Shown: piece after piece, positions 44,144 through 51,214 of the stretch
Layout of the letters: each line of letters starts with the position of its first letter
Position numbering within the stretch: position 1 is the stretch's first letter
Assembly (NCBI RefSeq): GCF_001651035.1
Contig: NZ_LXRG01000210.1
Location: 1 to 64,000 of the forward strand
DNA: 64,000 nucleotides
Direction of reading: 5' to 3'
DNA from: Halomonas sp. ALS9
GTDB lineage: Bacteria; Pseudomonadota; Gammaproteobacteria; Pseudomonadales; Halomonadaceae
Program-made: the position numbers and the translations under genes
The notes under the pieces: generated by a model
Seen by the model: only the letters and a program-made list of their open reading frames with translations
Database searches by the model: none
Told to the model about the DNA's origin: nothing

Positions 44144-45073
44144 ATGAATAATCAAAGGATAGCCTCAAATGCCCATGCTGCGAGCATGCTAGGGCGTACG
44201 CAGCGAAAGTCTGTGGATTCGACGGCTGCATCGCTAATGCTACTGTTTTGTCTGGTGCTAGGGTTTCAGCAGGTGGCGATTAAAGGCGTGGCTGAGGATA
44301 TCTCACCTGTGGTGCAGATCGCTCTGCGCTCCGCTATCGCCGGTTGTCTGGTGGGATTGCTCGCCTATTGGCGCGGCATTCGCTGGGGGGATGTGGGGCA
44401 CCACTGGGGCCCTGGGTTACTGGTTGGCCTTGGCTTTGCTGCCGAGTTCGCTTTTGTCGCTTGGGGGCTGACCTACACGCTGGCATCGCATATGTCGGTC
44501 TTTCTCTATACTGCGCCTATTTTCGCAGCGCTTGGGCTACATCTTTGGGTGCCGGGGGAGCAGCTCTCCCTTCGCCAGTGGTGGGGCGTTGGCTTGGCCT
44601 TTCTGGGCATGGTGATTGCCATGGCGCCGAGCGGTGCCTACAGCACCGATATTCTCATCGGGGATGCGCTGGGTTTGCTGGCCGGGTTCTCTTGGGCGGC
44701 GACGACGGTGGTGATCCGCAAGACATCGCTGTCTGAAGCGCCAGCAGAGCTTACTCTGAGTTATCAACTAAGTGTGACGGCACTGCTGCTACTGCCAGTG
44801 GCGGCGCTGTCGGGTCAGTTAGTGAGCGCGCAGTTTACTTCCCTGGCGGTTGCTAGCCTCGCTTTTCAAGCGCTGATTATTTCATTTGCCGCGCTGATGC
44901 TGTGGTTTACCCTGCTTCGCCGCTATCGCGCGTCCCAGTTGGGCGTGTTCTCTTTTCTAGGCCCACTTTTTGGCGTCCTTTTTGGTACCCTATTGCTTAA
45001 TGAGCCGCTAAGCATCAATTTTCTGATCGGCGGCGGGGTTATTTTGGTCGGCATTGTCCTGGTGACGCGCTGA
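44144..45073 (+). CDS. EamA family (DMT) transporter
   Basis: A 309-residue membrane protein with ten predicted helices in two EamA repeats (first from LMLLFCLVLGFQQVAIKGVA, second from GDALGLLAGFSWAATTVVIR). DMT carriers of this type export amino acids or metabolites. It is divergent to a GcvA-like LysR regulator that probably controls it. The substrate is unknown. Confidence 0.87.
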   Translation: MNNQRIASNAHAASMLGRTQRKSVDSTAASLMLLFCLVLGFQQVAIKGVAEDISPVVQIALRSAIAGCLVGLLAYWRGIRWGDVGHHWGPGLLVGLGFAAEFAFVAWGLTYTLASHMSVFLYTAPIFAALGLHLWVPGEQLSLRQWWGVGLAFLGMVIAMAPSGAYSTDILIGDALGLLAGFSWAATTVVIRKTSLSEAPAELTLSYQLSVTALLLLPVAALSGQLVSAQFTSLAVASLAFQALIISFAALMLWFTLLRRYRASQLGVFSFLGPLFGVLFGTLLLNEPLSINFLIGGGVILVGIVLVTR

Positions 45074-45128
45074 ATGGCCAGCGCGCCGTGGCACTTCCAG
45101 CCCTTCCACAATGGTTACAGAAACAGCT

Positions 45129-45995
45129 ATGAGCATCACTCCTTTCCAGGCGCTGGCCTGCCCATTAGATGGCAAGCCGCTAGCTCACTCGGGCAGCGCT
45201 TGGCGCTGCCCTGAGGGGCACAGCTTTGATACCGCCAAGCAGGGCTATGTTAACTTGCTGCCGGTGCAGCAAAAGCGCTCCCACGATCCGGGTGATAGCA
45301 AAGCAATGGTGGCTGCAAGGCAGTGCTTTCTTGAGGCGGGGCACTATCAGCCCATTGCGGATGCGGTCAGTCATGCCGTGTTGGGCCATGCTGAGGTTCA
45401 ATCGCTAAGCAGTGAGCCGTTTAGCTGCCTTGATGCGGGCTGTGGGGAAGGTTACTACCTTCGCCAATTAGCTGACGCTGCGCCTAACGCGCGGGCACTT
45501 TCGCTGATGGGATTGGATATCTCTAAGTGGGCAGTGCTGGCTGCTGCCAAACAAGATGCTAAGCAATCACCGCTAAGCAGTTGGGTGGTGGGTAGCAATG
45601 CGCACTTGCCGGTGCAAACAGGAACGCTGGATAGCGTGCTGTGCATGTTTGGCTTTCCTGTGACTAGCGAATTTGCTCGTGTGCTAAAAACGGGCGGCGT
45701 GCTGCTGCAAGTAGAGGCGGGGCCTGATCACCTGCGCGAGCTGCGGGAAATTATCTATCCCACATTAAAACCCGAACGTTCGAATGAGGTGGGAGTGCCG
45801 GAAGGCTTTTCCAACCATAGCAGCGAGAGAGTAAGCTACTCGTTAACACTGAAGGGAAGCGAAGAAATTGCCGATCTGTTGGCGATGACGCCGCATCTTT
45901 ACCGGGCCAGCGCTGAAGGGCGTGCTCGCGCGGCGGCGCTTGAGATGCTGTTAGTGACGGTGGATGTTCGGGTAGTGCAGTGGCTGAGGGTTTGA
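45129..45995 (+). CDS. rlmA: RlmA, 23S rRNA (guanine745-N1)-methyltransferase
   Basis: A 288-residue SAM-dependent methyltransferase. An N-terminal zinc-binding region (ACPLDGKPL, WRCPEGHSFD) is followed by the family stretch GYVNLLPVQQKRSHDPGDSK and the SAM motif CLDAGCGEGYYLRQL near residue 100. The second Cys of the E. coli CPLC motif is Asp here. RlmA methylates G745 (helix 35) of 23S rRNA. An upstream ATG at 45111 is also possible; neither start has a strong ribosome site. Confidence 0.9.
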   Translation: MSITPFQALACPLDGKPLAHSGSAWRCPEGHSFDTAKQGYVNLLPVQQKRSHDPGDSKAMVAARQCFLEAGHYQPIADAVSHAVLGHAEVQSLSSEPFSCLDAGCGEGYYLRQLADAAPNARALSLMGLDISKWAVLAAAKQDAKQSPLSSWVVGSNAHLPVQTGTLDSVLCMFGFPVTSEFARVLKTGGVLLQVEAGPDHLRELREIIYPTLKPERSNEVGVPEGFSNHSSERVSYSLTLKGSEEIADLLAMTPHLYRASAEGRARAAALEMLLVTVDVRVVQWLRV

Positions 45996-46036
45996 AGCCT
46001 CTGCTTTATATTCCAAACGCAGCATACTCCAAACGC

Positions 46037-46064
46037 AACAAGGCCCGCATAAGCGGGCCTTGTT
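46037..46064. terminator. Bidirectional terminator between rlmA and csp
   Basis: Twelve-base perfect arms AACAAGGCCCGC and GCGGGCCTTGTT enclose the loop ATAA. It ends rlmA (plus) and the cold-shock gene (minus). Confidence 0.88.
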
Positions 46065-46107
46065 ATCCGAACCTCGAAAGGTTCGAGCAAACTGCTAACA
46101 ATAAATG

Positions 46108-46314
46108 TTAGGAGATTTGCTTGATGTTTGAAGCTTGAAGACCTTTCTTACCCTGGGTAACGTCAAAAGAAACGTTAGCACCTTCTTGCAGGGTTTTGAA
46201 GCCGTCTGCTTGAATCTCAGAGAAATGTGCAAACAGGTCATCGCCGCCGTCAGAAGGAGCAATAAAACCGAAGCCTTTAGTATCGTTGAACCACTTAACT
46301 GTGCCAGTAGACAT
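46108..46314 (-). CDS. CspA family cold-shock protein
   Basis: A 68-residue single cold-shock domain. RNP1 is KGFGFI and RNP2 is [17 protein letters not shown] opens the fold. It acts as a cytoplasmic RNA chaperone. AAGGA precedes the ATG. A long upstream region, with three direct repeats 100-150 bases from the start, suggests regulation at the promoter or in the mRNA leader. Confidence 0.95.
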   Translation of the reverse strand: MSTGTVKWFNDTKGFGFIAPSDGGDDLFAHFSEIQADGFKTLQEGANVSFDVTQGKKGLQASNIKQIS

Positions 46315-46712
46315 AATAAAATCCTTTCGCGCAAAGCGCTTAGTAAAGTTCCTGGTATCACCCAGATTAATAGCGGATAAAACAAGGAATACAATTACAG
46401 TCTTGCCGAAAGATCTCGTACATGTCTATCTCGTACATTTCTAAATCTTTTTCGTACACTTCTGAAACCATGCTTGCTTGCTAACCAACTGACGCTACAG
46501 TGTCATGGATCGTAGCGTGTGTCAAAGCCTTTCTGGATTATCTTACCTATGGGGTCAGTGAAAGACGCTATTACCAGCCCATTTTCAATACACTTTCGGT
46601 GAGGCCTTTGAAAGCTACCTGCTTTACCACTTGCTAGATATCGCTGTGCCACACTAATAGAGTGGTAGGTACTATTAGACCTACCAATTTCCTCAAATCT
46701 TTAGGGACTTAA
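46315..46712. other. Upstream region of csp (minus) and symporter (plus)
   Basis: No gene is visible. The left half is the probable leader and promoter of the cold-shock gene, with three 15-base direct repeats (46414-46464). The right half precedes the symporter and holds a perfect hairpin TGGTAGGT/ACCTACCA (46663-46686), 26 bases before the symporter ATG, that competes with an overlapping stem CACT/AGTG. It could be an operator or leader control element. Confidence 0.5.
46414..46464. repeat. Three direct repeats upstream of csp
   Basis: TCTCGTACATGTCTA (46414), TCTCGTACATTTCTA (46429) and TTTCGTACACTTCTG (46450). The first two are in tandem and differ at one base; the third follows after six bases. 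The core TCGTACA is shared by all three. Confidence 0.75.
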
Positions 46713-47975
46713 ATGACAAGTATCTGGAAGGCCTATTCACAGGCGTCATTGATTTTACGCGTCACTATCGCGCTAGTGCTGGGGGTTGTGGTTGGCCTTG
46801 TCGGTGGTGAGGCAGTGGCTGCTTGGTTGGCGCCGTTAGGGGATTTGCTTCTGCGACTACTTACATTTCTGATTGTGCCTATCGTGCTATTCACACTGAT
46901 GGTCGGGGTGAACCAGTCCCGCGAGGGCAGTGCCGGTCGCGTCGGCGGTAAGGTGTTCATTTATTACCTGGCCTCTTCGGCGCTGGCGATCATGGTGGGC
47001 TTGGCTGTTGCCACGCTGTTTAGCCCCGGCAGTGGTATGTCCTTGGACGAGAGTGCCAGCTTCTCGGTGCCCGAGAATCCAGGCGTTGTGGATACGCTGC
47101 TGAATATCGTGCCGGATAATATTATTGGTGCGTTTGCCGAACTCAATATGCTGGGCATTATTTTCACGGCGCTGGTGTTTGGTATTGCGCTGCTAAAAAT
47201 GCGTCAGTCGGAGCGTCAGCATGCCATGGGGGAACGGCTTTATGGCGTGATTGAGGCGCTCAACGAGGTCACGCTAAAAGTGATGTCAGGGGTGCTGCAC
47301 TATGTGCCTATCGGGGTGTTTGCGATTGTCGCTGAAACGGTGAGTCAGCAGGGATTGGAAACGCTGCTCTCTTTGGGCGATATGGTGGTTGTACTGTATA
47401 TCGCTCTAGCAACCCAGTTGCTGATTTATTGCGGCATCATGCGACTGTTTGGCGTGAAGCTGCGCACCTTTTTCCGCGAGGCCCGTACGCCGATGGCCAC
47501 TGCGTTTGCCACCCAAAGTAGCTCGGGTACATTACCGCTCACTATTAATGCTGCCCACCGCTTAGGGATCCCCAAAAGCATCTATGGCTTCAGCCTGCCG
47601 TTAGGGGCTACTTTAAATATGGATGGGGCAGCGATTCGTATCGCTATCTCGGCGGTATTTGCGGCCAATGTGATTGGCGCGCCGTTGGATTTCATTAGCA
47701 TGGTGCAGATCGTGCTAATTGGCACGCTGGTATCGGTAGGTACGGCAGGGGTGCCAGGGGCCGGTATCATCATGATTGCCACTGTGTTTGCCCAAGTGGG
47801 GCTGCCCATCGAGACGGTTGCGCTGCTGGCTGCGATTGATGCGCTGGTGGGAATGGGCGCTACCGCGTTAAATGTGACAGGCGACTTGGTCGGCACCTCA
47901 GTCATTGCTCGAAGCGAAGGTGAGCAGTTACAGGAAGTGCCCGAAGGCGACACGCCAGAAGCAGTAAAAGGCTAA
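46713..47975 (+). CDS. Dicarboxylate/amino acid:cation symporter (DAACS)
   Basis: A 420-residue membrane carrier of the GltP/DctA family. The HP1 serine motif ATQSSSGTLPLTINAA lies near residue 270, and the TM7 motif LGATLNMDG near 297. It couples Na+ or H+ to uptake of glutamate, aspartate or C4-dicarboxylates; specificity cannot be fixed here. AGGGA precedes the ATG. A perfect hairpin lies just upstream. Confidence 0.92.
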   Translation: MTSIWKAYSQASLILRVTIALVLGVVVGLVGGEAVAAWLAPLGDLLLRLLTFLIVPIVLFTLMVGVNQSREGSAGRVGGKVFIYYLASSALAIMVGLAVATLFSPGSGMSLDESASFSVPENPGVVDTLLNIVPDNIIGAFAELNMLGIIFTALVFGIALLKMRQSERQHAMGERLYGVIEALNEVTLKVMSGVLHYVPIGVFAIVAETVSQQGLETLLSLGDMVVVLYIALATQLLIYCGIMRLFGVKLRTFFREARTPMATAFATQSSSGTLPLTINAAHRLGIPKSIYGFSLPLGATLNMDGAAIRIAISAVFAANVIGAPLDFISMVQIVLIGTLVSVGTAGVPGAGIIMIATVFAQVGLPIETVALLAAIDALVGMGATALNVTGDLVGTSVIARSEGEQLQEVPEGDTPEAVKG

Positions 47976-48000
47976 TCAGCGCAGGTCGTTGAGTAAAGTC

Positions 48001-48048
48001 GTTGAGACAGTTGTTGAGACAGTTGTTGAGACAGTTGTTGAGACAGTC
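48001..48048. repeat. Four tandem 12-base repeats
   Basis: GTTGAGACAGTT is repeated at 48001, 48013 and 48025, and ends with GTTGAGACAGTC at 48037. A decayed copy (GTTGAGTAAAGTC) precedes it at 47988. The array fills the gap between the symporter and the deaminase. Confidence 0.9.
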
Positions 48049-48071
48049 ACTAATCCAGCGGAGAACCTACA

Positions 48072-48551
48072 ATGGATAATCGAGAGCTTGGATATTTGAC
48101 CCGTGCCGTTGAGCTAGCCGAAGAGGCCCTTAACGCGGGGGATGAACCTTTTGGCAGCGTGCTGGTAAGTGCCGAAGGGGATGTCTTGGCAGAAGACCGT
48201 AATCGCATTGCCGGTGGGGATTCAACTCAGCACCCTGAGTTCTTCCTGGCGCGCTGGGCGGCGCAGCATATGACGCCAGAGGCGCGAGCAAAGGCAACCG
48301 TTTATACATCGGGTGAGCACTGCCCTATGTGCGCCGCTGCCCATGGCTGGGTAGGGCTTGGGCGAATTGTCTACGTCAGTTCATCTCAACAGCTGAGTCG
48401 CTGGCTTGACGATTTAGGTGTGTCCCCATCGCCAGTCGCGATTCTGCCTATTCAGCAGGTGGTGCCTGGGCTCAAGGTGGAAGGCCCGATAGCGGAGCTG
48501 GATGAGCGCGTTCACGCGTTGCATAAGCGGCGCCATGCCCGCTTGTCGTAA
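48072..48551 (+). CDS. Nucleoside/nucleobase deaminase (CMP/dCMP deaminase fold)
   Basis: A 159-residue zinc deaminase. The His-x-Glu pair is in THPEFFLA (HPE rather than the usual HAE) near residue 58, and the Cys pair is in EHCPMCAAA near 83. DEPFGSVLVSAEGDVLAEDR matches guanine/cytosine deaminase relatives. It hydrolyses an amino group from a base or nucleoside, substrate unknown. It follows the symporter after the tandem repeats and ends at a strong terminator. Confidence 0.85.
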   Translation: MDNRELGYLTRAVELAEEALNAGDEPFGSVLVSAEGDVLAEDRNRIAGGDSTQHPEFFLARWAAQHMTPEARAKATVYTSGEHCPMCAAAHGWVGLGRIVYVSSSQQLSRWLDDLGVSPSPVAILPIQQVVPGLKVEGPIAELDERVHALHKRRHARLS

Positions 48552-48561
48552 TGACATAAAA

Positions 48562-48591
48562 AAGCCGCCCAAGTGTTAGCTTGGGCGGCTT
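48562..48591. terminator. Terminator after deaminase
   Basis: Twelve-base arms AAGCCGCCCAAG and CTTGGGCGGCTT enclose TGTTAG. An A-rich flank on the left gives a minus-strand T tract, so it can also end the Pmp3-type gene. Confidence 0.85.
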
Positions 48592-48647
48592 CGTCTTTAC
48601 GCTACGTGGCTCTCAATAACCGGCTATTAAAACCAGGCTGTTAAAAC

Positions 48648-48821
48648 CTAATGTTTCAATATTACATAAAACGCATGAATGATGCCCGGTACGAAGCCAA
48701 ATAGCGTTAGAATAATGTTCAGCCAGAAATGCCCTTTAAAACCGACCTCAAAAAAAACGCCGAGTGGGGGAAGTATTACGGCAAAAATCATCTTGATTGG
48801 ATCAGTCGCTGTAAACGCCAT
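48648..48821 (-). CDS. YqaE/Pmp3 family membrane peptide
   Basis: A 57-residue protein with two transmembrane helices and the family pattern: IKMIFAVILPPLGVFFEVGF, then FWLNIILTLFGFVPGIIHAF. Pmp3-type proteins sit in the cytoplasmic membrane and are linked to salt and stress tolerance, fitting a halophile. GGAGG stands six bases before the ATG. The gene is short and easily missed. Confidence 0.93.
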   Translation of the reverse strand: MAFTATDPIKMIFAVILPPLGVFFEVGFKGHFWLNIILTLFGFVPGIIHAFYVILKH

Positions 48822-48975
48822 GAAGCCTCCTTTGCTTTCATTGGTGTAACTTGTACAAGTGTAGGCACGATCTATCTATTTATCCATGCCTTGGCGAATC
48901 CTCTGTGACTAGCCGAGTAGACATTCGTTCAACTCCGCCATTTATTTCCGCTCTATGCTGTTTGGAAGGAATCCC

Positions 48976-51066
48976 GTGTTCAAAGCATCGTTAAAAAAAG
49001 CGTCGTTAAAAAAAGTACCGTTAAAAGTAACTACCACGTCTTTTTGCTTATTAAGCTGCCTGGGCGCAAGCCCAAGCTGGGCGCAAGAGAGTCCGACCGA
49101 TAGCAATAACTTGGCCACGCTGGAAGTGACGGCGCCTCGGCTATCGCGGGAGCTTTACGCTACGCCCGCTGCGGTTTCAACGCTTGACCACGAAGCGATT
49201 GCTCAGGGGCAGCAGCGTACACGGCTGGATGAGGCGTTAGTACGCGTGCCAGGGGTGTTTTTGCAAAATCGCGATAACTTTGCCCAAGGCCAGCGAATCT
49301 CCATTCGCGGCTTTGGCGCCCGGGCGCCGTTTGGGGTGCGCGGGATTACTGTGATGGTGGATGGTATTCCCTATACGCTGCCGGACGGCCAGGCGCAGCT
49401 GGATGCCATTGATCTGGACAGCGCAGAGCGCATTGAAGTGATCCGTGGGCCCTCTTCGGTGCTCTACGGTAACGCGGCGGGTGGGGTGATTGATGTCACC
49501 ACCGCCGATGGGCGTGATAACCCTGGCTCGAGTGTGCGCACCGAAGTGGGCAGCGATGGCTACCGCAAGGCGGTTGTGCAAACAGGGGGCGCTCAGGGGG
49601 ATTGGTCGCACCATGTGAGTTTTTCGGCGCTCAATGTGGATGGCTATCGGGAGCAAAGCTCCACAGAGAAGTACCTGCTGAATGCCAAGCTGCGCCGCGA
49701 GCTAGGCAGCGACCGGGCGTTAACCGCGATCATCAATCTGCTCGACAACCCGCGCTCCGAAGATCCCGGCGCGCTGAACGCGCGTGAAGTGGCGAGTGGC
49801 CGTGATCAAGCCGCACCTAATTCGCTGGCGCTAGACGCAGGGCAGAATGTCGATCAGCAGTTGCTTGGCTTACAGTACGAAGATTTGTCCGCTGGCTCTG
49901 GCGAGCTTTATCTCAAAGGCTTTATCGCCCAGCGTGATTTTGAGCAGCAACTGCCCTACGTGGGCGATAGCCGCATCGGCTACCAGCGCGACTACCTGGG
50001 CGCGAGCGCTGAGTATCACCATGAAGTCAGCCTGGGTAGCCTGCCGTTAAGCTATATCACCGGTGTTGATGTGGCCCGCCAGGACGATGAGCGCTTCCGC
50101 AACGATGTAAACGGCCAAGGCGTTATCGGCGAGCAGGTGGCGGAAGAGACGCAGACTGCGACCTCGGCGGGAGTGTTTGCCCAGGGCGATCTGGCGCTCA
50201 CCGAGCAAGTGACGCTTTCGCTTGGCGCACGGTTTGACCGAGTAGAGCTGGAGGTAGATGACCGCTATCAGGACGATGGTGATCAAAGCGGCGAGCAAAC
50301 CTTCAACGAATGGAGCGGCTCGGCGGGGCTTAGCTATCGTTACCGCCCGCAGCATCAGGCTTATATCAATACCGGTACCGCTTTTGAAACGCCGACGTTC
50401 TCAGAGTTTGCTAACCCCGCGGGCGGCGGCTTTAACCCATCGGTGTCACCGCAAAAAGCCTGGAACCGTGAGGTGGGTCTGCGGGGTTATGTAGAGCCGC
50501 TGGCGATGGATTACGATTTAGCGCTGTTTTCAGTACGCGTACGCGATGAGCTGGTGCCTTATGATGACGGCGGCCGCACTTTCTATCAAAACGCAGGCGA
50601 CACCGACCGTGACGGCATTGAGCTGGCGCTGGGTTGGCAGGTGGCCAGCCAGTGGCGGCTAAATAGCGCCCTGACGCTAGCCCGTTATGAGTTTGATCAG
50701 TTCGCCACCCCCACTGAAAGCTTCGCTGGTAACCGTATTCCCGGCCTGCCCGAGCAAACCTGGGTCAACCAGCTAACCTGGCAAGGCCTTGATGAGCGCT
50801 TTGCCACGCTGGAAACCCAGTATGTGGGCGATTTGGTGGCGGACAACGCTAACGAGACAGAGGTGGATAGCTACTGGCTGGTGAACCTGCGGGTGGGGGA
50901 TGGTTGGCAGTTGGGTAGCGATACACGGCTAAATGCTTACGTAGGTGTGCGCAATCTGTTTGATGAAGAGCACTACGCCAACGTGCGCTTGAACGGCACC
51001 TTTGGACGTTTCTACGAACCTGCTCCTGGGCGCAGTGTGTATGGCGGGCTAGAGGTGCGTTTCTAA
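48976..51066 (+). CDS. TonB-dependent receptor, YncD/PqqU-like
   Basis: A 696-residue outer-membrane receptor. Signal peptide near LSCLGASPSWAQ; plug domain with TPAAVSTLD, SIRGFGARAPFGVRGI, VDGIPYTLPDGQAQL and EVIRGPSSVLYGNAAGG; a 22-strand barrel region; C-terminal FGRFYEPAPGRSVYGGLEVRF ending in Phe. The plug motifs and C-terminus resemble E. coli YncD, now known as the PQQ importer PqqU. Its convergent neighbour is a PQQ-dependent dehydrogenase. The GTG at 48976 has AAGGA at good spacing; an ATG at 48955 lacks a ribosome site. Confidence 0.85.
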   Translation: MFKASLKKASLKKVPLKVTTTSFCLLSCLGASPSWAQESPTDSNNLATLEVTAPRLSRELYATPAAVSTLDHEAIAQGQQRTRLDEALVRVPGVFLQNRDNFAQGQRISIRGFGARAPFGVRGITVMVDGIPYTLPDGQAQLDAIDLDSAERIEVIRGPSSVLYGNAAGGVIDVTTADGRDNPGSSVRTEVGSDGYRKAVVQTGGAQGDWSHHVSFSALNVDGYREQSSTEKYLLNAKLRRELGSDRALTAIINLLDNPRSEDPGALNAREVASGRDQAAPNSLALDAGQNVDQQLLGLQYEDLSAGSGELYLKGFIAQRDFEQQLPYVGDSRIGYQRDYLGASAEYHHEVSLGSLPLSYITGVDVARQDDERFRNDVNGQGVIGEQVAEETQTATSAGVFAQGDLALTEQVTLSLGARFDRVELEVDDRYQDDGDQSGEQTFNEWSGSAGLSYRYRPQHQAYINTGTAFETPTFSEFANPAGGGFNPSVSPQKAWNREVGLRGYVEPLAMDYDLALFSVRVRDELVPYDDGGRTFYQNAGDTDRDGIELALGWQVASQWRLNSALTLARYEFDQFATPTESFAGNRIPGLPEQTWVNQLTWQGLDERFATLETQYVGDLVADNANETEVDSYWLVNLRVGDGWQLGSDTRLNAYVGVRNLFDEEHYANVRLNGTFGRFYEPAPGRSVYGGLEVRF

Positions 51067-51141
51067 GAGGTAAGTTTCTAAGAGATACGTTTCAAAAAAG
51101 TGCTCTTTTAAAAGAGAAGTTTTAAAGGCTTTGTAAATAAA

Positions 51142-51174
51142 AACGGGCGGCGCTCATTGATGAGGCCGCCCGTT
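51142..51174. terminator. Bidirectional terminator between receptor and glucose dehydrogenase
   Basis: Ten-base arms AACGGGCGGC and GCCGCCCGTT enclose a 13-base loop. It lies in the convergent gap between the two genes, with an A-rich flank on the left. Confidence 0.8.
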
Positions 51175-51214
51175 CTCGTTGGCGATTGTCCTTACGCGTC
51201 GCTAAGCTAACCGA

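Noticed and set aside
46095..46394. A 99-codon minus-strand frame overlapping csp
   Set aside because: It covers the cold-shock gene in another frame and has no family similarity; the csp frame has clear RNP motifs.
49237..49656. Long minus-strand frame inside the TonB receptor gene
   Set aside because: Shadow of the receptor, whose plug motifs are unmistakable.
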